64,000 nt of DNA, taken from NCBI GenBank assembly GCA_039029735.1, contig JBCCFL010000035.1, positions 1 to 64,000 of the forward strand. The letters are read 5' to 3'. Origin of the DNA: CADEDH01 sp039029735. GTDB taxonomy: Bacteria; Actinomycetota; Acidimicrobiia; Acidimicrobiales; SZUA-35. Positions 26,931 through 34,626 of this stretch are shown in pieces. The notes beneath the pieces are model-generated. The model did not search any database and was not told the origin of the DNA. It saw nothing but the letters and a program-made list of their open reading frames with translations. The position numbers and the translations under genes are program-made. The number at the start of each line of letters is the position of its first letter. Within the stretch, counting starts at the first letter, position 1.

Positions 26931-27887
26931 TCAGACCGTGGGCGGGCGGTTGCCGAATCCCTTGAAGGTGTCGCCGAGGCCGGTGGTCACCGACGCGAGG
27001 TCCTTGCGGCCCTCGGCGAGGCGCGGGGCCATCTGCTGCAGGCCTTCCACAGTCCAGCGGCCCTCGGTGGCGATGATGTCCTCGTCGCCGATCGACCAGC
27101 CGCCGTAGAGGCCCACCTCGTTGCCGCCAACGTGGAACACGCCGCCAGTGAAGGGGCAGGCCTCGCTGGACAGGTAGGCCACGAGGGGCGACACGTTGGC
27201 TGGGTCCCACTTGTCGAAGCTGCCGTCTTCGGGGGCCTTGACCACGTCTTCGAGGCCGGGGGTGGCGAGGGTCATGCGGGTCCGGGCGATCGGTGCGAGG
27301 CAGTTGACCCGCACGCCGTAGCGGCCGAGCTCGCCGGCGGCCACGAGGGTCATGGCGGCGATGGCGGCCTTGGCGCCGGCGTAGTTGAACTGGCCGAGGT
27401 TGCCGAGCATGGCGCCTGACGCCGTGTTGACGATGGCGCGGTGCCCCTCGTTGCCCGCCTTGGTCTGCTCACGCCAGTAGGCGGCCGCCCAGCGGGTGGG
27501 AACGAAGTGGCCCTTCATGTGCACGTCGATCACTGCGTCCCACTCGGCCTCGGTCATGTTGACCACCACGCGGTCGCGTAGGATGCCGGCGTTGTTCACC
27601 AGGATGTGGAGGTCGCCGAAGGCCTCGACGGCCTGGTTGATCATCCCCTGGACGCCCTCCCAGTCGGTGACGTTCGCACCGTTGGCAACGGCTTCGCCGC
27701 CCATGGCCTCGATCTCGGCGACCACTTCCTGGGCGGGCGAGGCATCGGATCCGGAGCCGTCGGTAGCGCCGCCGAGGTCGTTGACCACGATCTTGGCCCC
27801 CTCGGACGCCATGAGGAGCGCATGCTCACGGCCGATCCCTCGGCCTGCTCCGGTGATGATCGCCACCCGTCCGTCCAACGCACCCAT
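26931..27887 (-). CDS. SDR-family oxidoreductase, MFE/hydroxyacyl-CoA dehydrogenase-like
   Basis: 318 residues, longer than classical SDRs and resembling the dehydrogenase part of peroxisomal multifunctional enzyme type 2. Seen: ITGAGRGIGREHALLMASEG, the long VVNDLGGATDGSGSDASPAQ loop typical of this branch, NNAGILRD, catalytic Ser in VNTASGAMLGNLGQFNYAGAKA with Tyr and Lys, and VNCLAPIARTRMT. Likely acts on 3-hydroxyacyl-CoA. The C-terminal tail (after WSIGDEDIIATEGRW) is the usual extension. It precedes a hotdog thioesterase by 7 nt and follows arsR by 57 nt on the same strand. Confidence 0.86.
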   Translation of the reverse strand: MGALDGRVAIITGAGRGIGREHALLMASEGAKIVVNDLGGATDGSGSDASPAQEVVAEIEAMGGEAVANGANVTDWEGVQGMINQAVEAFGDLHILVNNAGILRDRVVVNMTEAEWDAVIDVHMKGHFVPTRWAAAYWREQTKAGNEGHRAIVNTASGAMLGNLGQFNYAGAKAAIAAMTLVAAGELGRYGVRVNCLAPIARTRMTLATPGLEDVVKAPEDGSFDKWDPANVSPLVAYLSSEACPFTGGVFHVGGNEVGLYGGWSIGDEDIIATEGRWTVEGLQQMAPRLAEGRKDLASVTTGLGDTFKGFGNRPPTV

Positions 27888-27944
27888 GTTCGTGTCTCCA
27901 ACCTCGGGGGCACCGCCGTCTGCGGTCGCCCGGCCCGGAGCAGG

Positions 27945-28328
27945 CTAGACGCTCTGGGCCGGAGAACGCCCATTGTCGGCGGCCTCCGGTGTTACGCCGC
28001 CGAGGGCCGACACCACGGCGTCCATGGCGCCGGGTCGAAGCGAGAACCAGGCCCACTTGCCTCGTTGCTCGCGGTCCAGCAGACCGGCATCCACGAGCTG
28101 CTTGAGATGGTGGCTGATCGTCGGCTGCGACCGACCCAGCAGCTCGGGGAGGTCGCAGGCGCAGATCTCGGTTCGTTCCCCGCCGGTGAGCATTGACACC
28201 AGCCGGAGACGGATCGGGTCGGCGAGTGCCTTGAGGCGGGCTGCCAACTCAGCGGCGTCGTCCTCGTCGAGGGGCCCCTCGCCGAGCGGAGGGCAACAGA
28301 GGATCTCAGTCACCTTGGTCACTGCCAT
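27945..28328 (-). CDS. ArsR/SmtB-family metalloid-responsive repressor
   Basis: 127 residues. A winged helix-turn-helix of the ArsR family is clear: LKALADPIRLRLVSMLTGGE, the metal-site helix with EICACDLPELLG, recognition helix SQPTISHHLKQLVDAGLL and wing REQRGKWAWFSL. Cysteines in ICAC are in the ArsR metalloid site region, and an extra CC (EILCCPP) near the N-terminus is common in actinobacterial arsenic regulators. Divergent from the arsI-like gene with two matching inverted repeats between them (28359-28374 and 28390-28405), so autoregulation and control of arsI are likely. As(III) or related ligand is inferred. Confidence 0.87.
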   Translation of the reverse strand: MAVTKVTEILCCPPLGEGPLDEDDAAELAARLKALADPIRLRLVSMLTGGERTEICACDLPELLGRSQPTISHHLKQLVDAGLLDREQRGKWAWFSLRPGAMDAVVSALGGVTPEAADNGRSPAQSV

Positions 28329-28358
28329 GTGGGCAGTCTAGCAAGTCCCGAATTTCAT

Positions 28359-28374
28359 ATTGACATTCGTCGAT
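28359..28374. promoter_or_regulatory. Probable ArsR operator, site 1
   Basis: ATTGAC-ATTC-GTCGAT, a 6-4-6 inverted repeat with one mismatch from ATCGAC-N4-GTCGAT. It overlaps a TTGACA -35 box (28360-28365). Its centre is 31 bp from that of site 2, about three helical turns, so two dimers would bind the same face of DNA. Confidence 0.6.
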
Positions 28375-28389
28375 GTGTTCGTTCATCAT
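28360..28389 (+). promoter_or_regulatory. Probable promoter of the arsI-like gene
   Basis: A consensus TTGACA at 28360-28365 is followed 18 bp later by CATCAT at 28384-28389 (4 of 6 to TATAAT). It lies between and over the two ArsR-type inverted repeats, which fits repression by occlusion. The leader to the ATG at 28464 would be about 65-70 nt. Confidence 0.4.
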
Positions 28390-28405
28390 ATCGATGGTCG
28401 TCGAA
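28390..28405. promoter_or_regulatory. Probable ArsR operator, site 2
   Basis: ATCGAT-GGTC-GTCGAA, matching ATCGAC-N4-GTCGAT at 5 of 6 bases in each half. It is positioned near the expected start of transcription of the arsI-like gene. Confidence 0.55.
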
Positions 28406-28463
28406 TCGTCTATGGTGGTCGATGACCGAACACACCATCCGATCTGGAAACCCAGGAGGCATC

Positions 28464-28901
28464 ATGCGCCTGCAATTCGCCCTCAACGTGTCTGACCTCG
28501 ACGAGGCGATCGACTTCTACACCCGCATGTTCGGTACCGGCCCCCAGAAGGTGCGGCCCGGCTACGCGAACTTCGCCATCGCCAATCCGCCCCTCAAGTT
28601 CATCCTGTTCGAGAACGCGAATGCGGGGGGCACGATCAACCACCTCGGTGTCGAGACGGAGTCGGCCGAGCAGGTGGTGGCGGCCGAGGCTCGCATGACC
28701 GCAGACGGCCTCACCACCACCGGCGTTGACGACACCCTCTGCTGCTACGCCGAGAAGACCGAGACGTGGCTCGACGCCCCCGACGGCCTGCGCTGGGAGT
28801 ACTACGTGAAGACCGGCGACAGCGACGTGATGGAGAACGTGGTCGTTACCGCAGGTGTGGCCGCGGAATCCGGCGAGGCCACCGGCACCTGCTGCTCGTG
28901 A
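28464..28901 (+). CDS. arsI: ArsI/CadI-family VOC metalloenzyme (organoarsenical C-As lyase-like)
   Basis: 145 residues of the vicinal-oxygen-chelate fold. Relatives cleave the C-As bond of trivalent organoarsenicals (ArsI) or are cadmium-induced (CadI). Seen are an early VSDLDEAIDFYTRMFG, NHLGVETESAEQV with the first metal-ligand His, and DDTLCCYAEKTETWLDAPDG, whose vicinal CC and following Lys match the arsenical-binding motif of ArsI. WEYYVK carries the Glu ligand. A C-terminal CC (GTCCS) is common in this family. ATG 28464 is preceded by AGGAGG at 28454-28459. Divergent from arsR; the operators indicate metalloid induction. No arsenite pump or ArsM is present in the window. Confidence 0.85.
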   Translation: MRLQFALNVSDLDEAIDFYTRMFGTGPQKVRPGYANFAIANPPLKFILFENANAGGTINHLGVETESAEQVVAAEARMTADGLTTTGVDDTLCCYAEKTETWLDAPDGLRWEYYVKTGDSDVMENVVVTAGVAAESGEATGTCCS

Positions 28902-28924
28902 CCGGCCCCCGGCCCGCTGGCCGG
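28902..28924. terminator. GC hairpin between convergent arsI and P450 genes
   Basis: CCGGCC and GGCCGG form a perfect 6-bp stem with an 11-nt GC-rich loop, filling most of the 28 bases between two convergent stop codons. There is no T-run, so if it terminates it is by structure alone or with Rho. Confidence 0.35.
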
Positions 28925-28929
28925 AACCG

Positions 28930-30129
28930 CTAGCTCCGGACCGGCATTCGACCGAACCCTCGACCCAGCGCGTTGCCCGACCACGGCCGCGAGGGGTCGA
29001 GGAGCGTGAGGTCACCGAATCGTCCGTACAGCCGGCGCAACGTGATCGTGGCCTCGAGACGAGCGAGGGGCGCCCCGAGGCAGTGATGCAGCCCCCACCC
29101 GAACCCGAGATGCTGGTTCGGTTCCCGCCCCAGGTCCACCTCTCCTGGTGAGTCGAACACCGCCGGATCACGGTTGGCGGTCAGGATCACAAGGTAGACC
29201 CGGTCACCCGCTGTGAACGTCTGGCCGGCGCGCTCGTGGTCGACGGCCACCTTCCGCACCATCGCCTTGGCCGGGCCGACGAGGCGGAGCAGCTCGTCGG
29301 CGGCCGTCGCCTCAACCGAGGCCGAGCCCTCCCCGACGAGGCGCCTCCGCTGCTCGGGGTGGTCGTGGAGCAGCCGCACCGAACTGGTGAGCAGGTTCGT
29401 GGTGGTCTCGTGGCCGGCGAACAGCAGCAGCGTGCAGGCCCCGATCAGCTCCATGGCCGTGAGTTCGTCGGCGCCGTCGGTGGCCATCACGCTCACGAGG
29501 TCGTTCCCGGGGTGGCGCCGCCGATGATCGAGCAACTCGCCGAAGAACGACGTGAACTGCGCCGTGGCCTCGGCCAGGTCGTCGGCTTCGAGCGAGCCGG
29601 GCTGGGTGGAGAACACGATCTGCGCCAGGTCGTCCGACCATCCCTGGAAGCGGTGCCGCTCCGAGCCCGGCACGCCGAGGAGGTCGGCGATGATCAGCGC
29701 AGGGAGCGGCGCCGCGATCCGCTCCTTGAAGTCCCACTCCTCCCCCGCTGCGATCGGTGCCAGCAACTCGTCGATCGTCGCCTCGATGCGGGGGCCCAGG
29801 CCGTCGACGGTGCGAGGTGTGATCGCCCGCCGAACAGGATCGCGCAGCCGGGTGTGGGCCGGGGGGTCACGGAAGACCATCCAGCCCGACAGCAGCTCCA
29901 CGGTCTTGCCGAATGACGCCGGCCGCTCCTGGGCCAGTCGTTCGAGCGGCGTGATGCGGTCGGCGGAGAGCCTGGTGTCGCGGAACCCGTCGGCCACCGC
30001 GGCATGGCCGAGCAGCAACCAGGCCCGGTGGGTGTCGCTCCACTGCACGGGGCCGTCGGCCAACACCCGCGCCGCGAAACCGGCCGGATCGTTGTTCGCC
30101 TCGGCGCCGGCTAGATCGATCGCAGCCAT
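28930..30129 (-). CDS. Cytochrome P450
   Basis: 399 residues, soluble bacterial class I P450. The I-helix oxygen-binding motif is LLFAGHETTTN, the K-helix ExxR is in ADELLRLVGPAK (E-L-L-R), and the haem-binding loop LGFGWGLHHCLGAPLARLE carries the cysteine ligand. Complete by length. It starts 10 nt after the stop of an SDR gene, so the two are cotranscribed, and hydroxylation followed by alcohol oxidation is a reasonable guess. No ferredoxin or ferredoxin reductase gene is adjacent, so the redox partner must be elsewhere. Substrate unknown. Confidence 0.92.
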   Translation of the reverse strand: MAAIDLAGAEANNDPAGFAARVLADGPVQWSDTHRAWLLLGHAAVADGFRDTRLSADRITPLERLAQERPASFGKTVELLSGWMVFRDPPAHTRLRDPVRRAITPRTVDGLGPRIEATIDELLAPIAAGEEWDFKERIAAPLPALIIADLLGVPGSERHRFQGWSDDLAQIVFSTQPGSLEADDLAEATAQFTSFFGELLDHRRRHPGNDLVSVMATDGADELTAMELIGACTLLLFAGHETTTNLLTSSVRLLHDHPEQRRRLVGEGSASVEATAADELLRLVGPAKAMVRKVAVDHERAGQTFTAGDRVYLVILTANRDPAVFDSPGEVDLGREPNQHLGFGWGLHHCLGAPLARLEATITLRRLYGRFGDLTLLDPSRPWSGNALGRGFGRMPVRS

Positions 30130-30139
30130 CCGACGGGCC

Positions 30140-30994
30140 CTACTCGTAGCTGCCCGGTGCGTACATGCGGATCGGGCGCCGCTCGGTCATGACGCCTGGC
30201 TGCTTGCGCCATGGCTTGCCAACGGTGAGTCCGCCGTCCACCACCTGCGCCGTGCCGGTCACCCATGCGCTGTCGTCAGAGGCCAGCCAGGTGACGGCCG
30301 CTGCGATGTCGTCGGGCTCGCCCGTGCGGGCGAGGGCCTGGGACTGGTCGGTGTTGGCCCGAGCCTTGGTCAGGCGCCGTTGCAGCTCGTCGTCGCCGAC
30401 GTCAGACACCGATCGGCCAGCGGCCAGACCCGTTGCGATGTAGCCGGGGCACACTGCGTTAACCCGGATATTGTCCTCAGCCAGTTCCAGCGCACTGGAA
30501 CGGGTGAGGCCCACCACGCCATGTTTGGCCACCGTGTAGACGTGAGCCCCGATGCCGGCTTCCAGCCCGCAGACCGAGGCCGTGTTGACGATCGCCCCGC
30601 CACCTCTGGCCCGAAGGGCCGGCGTGGCGTGCTTGATGCCGTAGAACACGCTCGACAGGAGCACTCCGAGCGTCGCGTTCCACTCGTTGTCGGTCGTGTC
30701 CTCCAGCGGACCGGTCACCCCGATGAACCCGGCGTTGTTGTGGATCACGTCGAGGCCACCCCAGCGGTCGACCGCCTCGGCAACGGCCGCCTCGACGTCG
30801 CCCTCGTTGGCCACGTTGCAGTGGAGGTAGGCGGCCGCATCGCCGAGCTCAGCGGCGAGGGCCGAACCGTGCTCGTCCTGGATGTCTGTCAGCAACACCC
30901 GGGCGCCCTCGGCAACGAAGCGACGGGCGGTCGCGGCGCCGATTCCACTGGCCGCGCCGGTCACGATGGCAATGCGATCGGTGAGCATGCCCAC
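30140..30994 (-). CDS. SDR-family NAD(P)-dependent oxidoreductase
   Basis: 284 residues, classical SDR: IVTGAASGIGAATARRFVAEG, acidic TDIQDEHG favouring NAD, NNAGFIG, NTASVCGLEAGIGAHVYTVAKHG with Ser-Tyr-Lys, and CPGYIATGL. A C-terminal extension (PWRKQPGVMTERRPIRMYAPG) goes beyond the usual end. GTG at 30994 is supported by a strong GGAGGTGA six bases upstream; an in-frame ATG two codons later is an alternative. It heads the SDR-P450 operon and is divergent from the amine-oxidase-like gene. Confidence 0.88.
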   Translation of the reverse strand: MGMLTDRIAIVTGAASGIGAATARRFVAEGARVLLTDIQDEHGSALAAELGDAAAYLHCNVANEGDVEAAVAEAVDRWGGLDVIHNNAGFIGVTGPLEDTTDNEWNATLGVLLSSVFYGIKHATPALRARGGGAIVNTASVCGLEAGIGAHVYTVAKHGVVGLTRSSALELAEDNIRVNAVCPGYIATGLAAGRSVSDVGDDELQRRLTKARANTDQSQALARTGEPDDIAAAVTWLASDDSAWVTGTAQVVDGGLTVGKPWRKQPGVMTERRPIRMYAPGSYE

Positions 30995-31104
30995 GGGTCA
31001 CCTCCAGGTGGTCGAAATACGTGCGACCGTTCTAGACCGACGCCCGCCCGCCGTCCATTACGCTCGGCCCCTGAACGTCGACCCGATGCGTGGGAGCGTG
31101 AGCT

Positions 31105-32280
31105 GTGGTCACACGACGGGAGTTCGTGAAGATGTGTGGGGTGCTGGGCCTCGCTCTGCCGATCATTGGCTGCAGCAGGCCCGAGCCCGATCTCGGCGGC
31201 GAGTTCGACGGCCGCGTGCTCGTGATCGGCGCCGGAGCTGCCGGGCTGTCTGCTGGCTACCTACTCGCTCGCCAGGGCGTCGACGTGGAGGTACTCGAGG
31301 CGGCTCCCACCTACGGCGGGCGGATCAAACGTGCGACTGACTTCGTCGACTTCCCGATCCCCCTCGGCGGCGAGTGGCTTCACGTCGATGCGGAGGAACT
31401 CGAGCGCATCGTGGCCGATCCCGATGTCGAGGTCACCACGCAGGTCGCCGCCTACACCGCCGAGAGCACCACCGGCCACTACGAGGACGGCGAGCTCACG
31501 GTCGAGCTGGCCGGCGACTCCCCCGACCCGGACCTCAAGCTGGTCGGAGCGACGTGGCTCGACTTCTTCGACGCCTACGTCGTGCCGAGTGTCGTGGACC
31601 GCCTCCGGTTCGACACTCAGGTGGTCAAGATCGACGCCAGCGGTGACGGCGTGGTGGTCACCGACGCCGGCGGCGGCACCCACGAGGCCGACGTCGTCGT
31701 GGTGACCGTGCCCCTCAGCGTGTTGCAGAACGACGTGATCGAATTCGTCCCGGCGATCGAGGGGCGCAAGCGCGATGCGCTCGACGAGGCGTGGGCCTGG
31801 GGTGGCATGAAGGTCTTCATGGAGTTCAGCGAGGAGTTCTATCCCTCGTCGCTCACGTTCGCTGACAGCGAGACCGAAGACGGCCAGCGGCTCTACTACG
31901 ACGCCGCGTGGGGCCAGGACTCCGACGCCAATGTGCTCGGCCTGTTCTCGGTTGGCACCGGGGCCGAGCCCTACCAGGCCCAGGCCGACGACGACGCCCT
32001 GCGCGACTACGTGCTGGCCGAGCTCGACGAGATCTTCGACGGTGCGGCGTCCGCGTCCTACATCCAGCACATCTCCCAGAACTGGAGCGAGGAGCCGTTC
32101 ATCAATCAGGCGTACCTGAACGACAACGCCGACTGGCGCCTGCCGGGTCGCCTCTTCGAGCCGATGGCCGACGGCCGGATTCGCTTCGCCGGTGAGGCCT
32201 ACACCCAGAACAACGACTGGGGCAGCGTGCACGCAGCCGCTCGGGCTGCCCGCGACGTGGTGGCCAGGATCCTGGCCTGA
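31105..32280 (+). CDS. Tat-exported lipoprotein, FAD-dependent amine oxidase family
   Basis: 391 residues. The N-terminus has a twin-arginine motif (TRREFVKMCG) and a lipobox LPIIGC, predicting export folded with FAD and lipid anchoring at Cys 23. Mature protein: VLVIGAGAAGLSAGYLLARQG (FAD loop), EVLEAAPTYGGRIKRA, PLGGEWLHVD, and the C-terminal FAD segment GRIRFAGEAYTQNNDWGSVHAA, all typical of monoamine/polyamine oxidases. It would oxidise an amine or similar substrate outside the membrane. It is shorter than MAO (about 450-520). GTG start. lgt, which would lipidate it, is also in this window (57390-58289). Confidence 0.85.
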   Translation: MVTRREFVKMCGVLGLALPIIGCSRPEPDLGGEFDGRVLVIGAGAAGLSAGYLLARQGVDVEVLEAAPTYGGRIKRATDFVDFPIPLGGEWLHVDAEELERIVADPDVEVTTQVAAYTAESTTGHYEDGELTVELAGDSPDPDLKLVGATWLDFFDAYVVPSVVDRLRFDTQVVKIDASGDGVVVTDAGGGTHEADVVVVTVPLSVLQNDVIEFVPAIEGRKRDALDEAWAWGGMKVFMEFSEEFYPSSLTFADSETEDGQRLYYDAAWGQDSDANVLGLFSVGTGAEPYQAQADDDALRDYVLAELDEIFDGAASASYIQHISQNWSEEPFINQAYLNDNADWRLPGRLFEPMADGRIRFAGEAYTQNNDWGSVHAAARAARDVVARILA

Positions 32281-32299
32281 ACTCGATGCGACCCCGTCG

Positions 32300-33028
32300 A
32301 TGACCGAAGAACGCCAACCGATCGGCACCGAGGCTGAGCCGGTTCCCGGCCTCAAACCACCCCAGGAGGTACGCGCAGTCGCCGACGCAGGTGAGCTCGA
32401 ACTGGTGTGGCACAACGAGCTGGGTGGGCTCACGTATCGGGCCGGCGACCTCTACGTGAAGTGGAATCCACTCCGCACCGGAGTCGACCTCGGCGAAGAG
32501 CGCCTCCGTCTCGACTGGCTCGCCGGCCGACACCCTGTGCCCCCGGTGGTCGACTTCGGCGAGAACGACTCGTCCCAGTGGCTGATCACCACGGCGATCG
32601 AGGGTGACATGGCCGTCGGTGATCGGTGGCGAGCGCGTTCAGACGAGGCGATCCGTGCGATTGCCGAGGGCCTGCGCGCCTTCCACGCCCTCCCGGTGGA
32701 CGGCGTGCCAACGACGTGGACGCCGTCCTGGGTGACCCGTCACACCACATGGTCCGGGCCTCGGCCCGCGGTCGACGATCCCGTGCTGGTCCACGGTGAT
32801 GCCTGTGCCCCGAACACACTGATCTCCGATGCTGGCCGGTGGGTGGGGCATGTCGACCTGGGCGACGTGGCTGTCGGAGATCGTTGGGCTGATCTCGCCA
32901 TTGCGTCGCTCAGCCTCGATTGGAATTTCGGCCCTGGGCACCAGCAGGCGTTCTTCGACGCCTACGGAGTGGACGTCGATGGTCCTCGCCTGGCGTACTA
33001 CCGCCACCTGTGGCACCAGGAGTCCTGA
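32300..33028 (+). CDS. Aminoglycoside phosphotransferase (APH)-family kinase
   Basis: 242 residues, small-molecule kinase fold. The catalytic loop VLVHGDACAPNTLI (HGD...N) and metal loop HVDLGDVAVGDRWADLA (D-x-G-D) are intact, and YVKWNPL carries the ATP-anchoring Lys. Closest in feel to APH(3')-type aminoglycoside or related antibiotic kinases, but many members phosphorylate other alcohols, so resistance should not be assumed. ATG 32300 gives normal length; no clear ribosome-binding site. Starts 19 nt after the amine oxidase gene on the same strand. Confidence 0.8.
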   Translation: MTEERQPIGTEAEPVPGLKPPQEVRAVADAGELELVWHNELGGLTYRAGDLYVKWNPLRTGVDLGEERLRLDWLAGRHPVPPVVDFGENDSSQWLITTAIEGDMAVGDRWRARSDEAIRAIAEGLRAFHALPVDGVPTTWTPSWVTRHTTWSGPRPAVDDPVLVHGDACAPNTLISDAGRWVGHVDLGDVAVGDRWADLAIASLSLDWNFGPGHQQAFFDAYGVDVDGPRLAYYRHLWHQES

Positions 33029-33058
33029 CCCAGGACCGCAGGTCGAGTTCGGGGGATG

Positions 33059-33952
33059 TCAGGCCGGCGTCACGGCGTCGGTGAACACGCTCACATCGTC
33101 GGCCACCTGGTTCCCGACGGCTACCTCGGCTTGACGAGTCTTGCCTTCAGTGGGGTCGTGCGGATCCGACCAGTACCCGAGCACGAATCCACCACCGGTG
33201 TAGCCAATCAGCGATGCGAGCTCCGGCGAGAACGCGCTGGCGACCTCGGGTGGGCAGCTGAGGTATTGGTTCTCCTCCTGGCGAAGCCAGTCGAGGCAGT
33301 AGTCGATGTTCACCCCGACGCGAACGCCGGTGCTCTCGTTGGCCGCCCCGCTGTGGAGCACCGAGCCGGTGAAGATCAGAACCGATCCGGCCGGCATGGT
33401 GGCCTGCAGCACATCGTCGGGCGTGGCCCGTCGCTCGGGGTCCCAATCCGCACTTCCGGGCACGATCCGGGTGGCGCCGTTGTCGGCCGTGAAGTCCGAG
33501 ATGGCCCACATCGTGTTGAGCTGGGGCTCGATCTCGGCCGGAATGAAGCCACCCCAGGCGAGCCGATCTCGGTGCAGGCTCTGGTCGGTCTCACTGGGCC
33601 CGATGGCAATCACCTGGGTGAGCATCAGCTGCATCCGATGGCACCACTCCCCGAGGAACTCGGAGCCGACGTCGAGCACCAGCGGATCAGTCGCCAGCTC
33701 GTGCACCTCGGCCGAGTGCGCCAACAGTGCGCCGATGCGCGTGGTCTCGAAGCCGTGGAAGTCGTCATGGCCGCCTGATGACGAACCGATCAGCGGGTCG
33801 AGGTCGGCGCGGAGCGCATCGAGCTTCTCCGCCGAGAGCCGGTTCTCGATGATGCAGGCGCCAACGGTTCGGAGTGCAGTGACGACGTCGGCCGGGTCCG
33901 CGTGGCCGGTGAATCGGGGAATCGCGAGCTGGGGCATGGTGGTCTCGGGCAT
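33059..33952 (-). CDS. Phytanoyl-CoA dioxygenase (PhyH)-family protein
   Basis: 297 residues, Fe(II)/2-oxoglutarate-dependent oxygenase fold. The metal-binding facial triad can be read: HxD in SLHRDRLAWGG and the distal His in VLIFTGSVLHSGAANES, with the Arg for 2-oxoglutarate in VRVGVNIDYC. Probably hydroxylates a small or lipid-like substrate; not necessarily phytanoyl-CoA. ATG 33952 has GAGG 6 nt upstream; a second ATG at 33937 is possible. Divergent from a TetR regulator, with a perfect palindrome (33979-33994) over its likely promoter, so control by that TetR is strongly suggested. Confidence 0.82.
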   Translation of the reverse strand: MPETTMPQLAIPRFTGHADPADVVTALRTVGACIIENRLSAEKLDALRADLDPLIGSSSGGHDDFHGFETTRIGALLAHSAEVHELATDPLVLDVGSEFLGEWCHRMQLMLTQVIAIGPSETDQSLHRDRLAWGGFIPAEIEPQLNTMWAISDFTADNGATRIVPGSADWDPERRATPDDVLQATMPAGSVLIFTGSVLHSGAANESTGVRVGVNIDYCLDWLRQEENQYLSCPPEVASAFSPELASLIGYTGGGFVLGYWSDPHDPTEGKTRQAEVAVGNQVADDVSVFTDAVTPA

Positions 33953-33978
33953 CGTGAGCCTCGTTCGGTAGGCGCGCA

Positions 33979-33994
33979 CATATCACTTGATATG
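33979..33994. promoter_or_regulatory. TetR operator, copy 1 (dioxygenase side)
   Basis: CATATCA-CT-TGATATG, a perfect 7-bp inverted repeat. It lies 27 bases before the dioxygenase ATG and covers its likely -10 region on the minus strand. Same arms as copy 2. Confidence 0.75.
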
Positions 33995-34020
33995 GCCAAC
34001 CGTAGTCGTGGTACCGCTGG

Positions 34021-34036
34021 CATATCAACTGATATG
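34021..34036. promoter_or_regulatory. TetR operator, copy 2 (regulator side)
   Basis: CATATCA-AC-TGATATG, the same perfect 7-bp arms as copy 1. Centre-to-centre distance is 42 bp, four helical turns. It ends eight bases before the GTG of the tetR gene. Confidence 0.75.
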
Positions 34037-34038
34037 CT
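34033..34038 (+). promoter_or_regulatory. -10 element for a probably leaderless tetR mRNA
   Basis: TATGCT fits the TAnnnT pattern and sits 6 bases before the GTG at 34045, with no ribosome-binding site between. This spacing is that of leaderless transcripts, common in actinobacteria. It overlaps operator copy 2, giving direct autorepression. Confidence 0.4.
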
Positions 34039-34044
34039 CGACTC

Positions 34045-34626
34045 GTGTCCTCCCCAGCTGTGCTCGATGCCGCGAACGGCCGAGCCGAGATCATCGCCGC
34101 CACAGCCAGGGTCGTGATCCGGGAGGGCCCTGAGGGCCTCACGATGCGAGGCATTGCGGCGGAGGCGGGATGCACCATCGGCCGCCTGAACCACTGGTTC
34201 GGCTCGAAGGACGAGCTGATCGCCGCTGTTCTGGACGACGCAGTCGCCACCGCGGTTGGTCGCACTCGGCGGACCGGGGCCGAACCAGAGCCGACGCTGC
34301 TCGACACGCTCACCGAGTTCCTCCCACTCGACGCACAGCGCGATGGTGAGTTCCGGGTCTGGGTGGTGTTCTGGGCGCTCGCCATCGGCCGCCCCGAGCT
34401 CCAGGCCCGATCAGCAATGCGGGTCCGTGAACTCAGGCGACAACTCACGACACTGCTCGGTCAACGCGGCGTGGCCGACGCAGCAGCGCACGCCGATCTG
34501 GTGATGGCCACCATCGACGGCATCGCCGCCAACCACCTGGCCGACCCCGAGCACTGGACCAGCGAGCGGCAGGTTCGCGTGTTGGTCCAGGCACTCGGAG
34601 CCGTCGTCCAGGGCGCTGTTGGTTAG
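34045..34626 (+). CDS. TetR-family transcriptional regulator
   Basis: 193 residues. The N-terminal helix-turn-helix is standard: RAEIIAATARVVIREGPEGL, TMRGIAAEAGCTIGRLNHWFGSKDELI. The C-terminal ligand domain (FRVWVVFWALAIGRPELQ onward) resembles the BetI/RutR type. GTG start at 34045, probably leaderless. Two identical-arm palindromes lie between it and the divergent dioxygenase. Its TAG overlaps the TAA of the convergent GNAT gene (TTAG), so the two genes end within each other. Confidence 0.9.
   Translation: MSSPAVLDAANGRAEIIAATARVVIREGPEGLTMRGIAAEAGCTIGRLNHWFGSKDELIAAVLDDAVATAVGRTRRTGAEPEPTLLDTLTEFLPLDAQRDGEFRVWVVFWALAIGRPELQARSAMRVRELRRQLTTLLGQRGVADAAAHADLVMATIDGIAANHLADPEHWTSERQVRVLVQALGAVVQGAVG

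Noticed and set aside
30999..31010. Palindrome CACCTCCAGGTG in the gap between SDR and amine oxidase genes
   Set aside because: It coincides with the strong GGAGGTGA ribosome-binding site of the SDR gene, which explains it.
31105..33028. Antibiotic-resistance cassette suggested by the APH-type kinase
   Set aside because: No mobile element, integron or other resistance gene is nearby and APH-fold kinases have many substrates; I kept only the family call.
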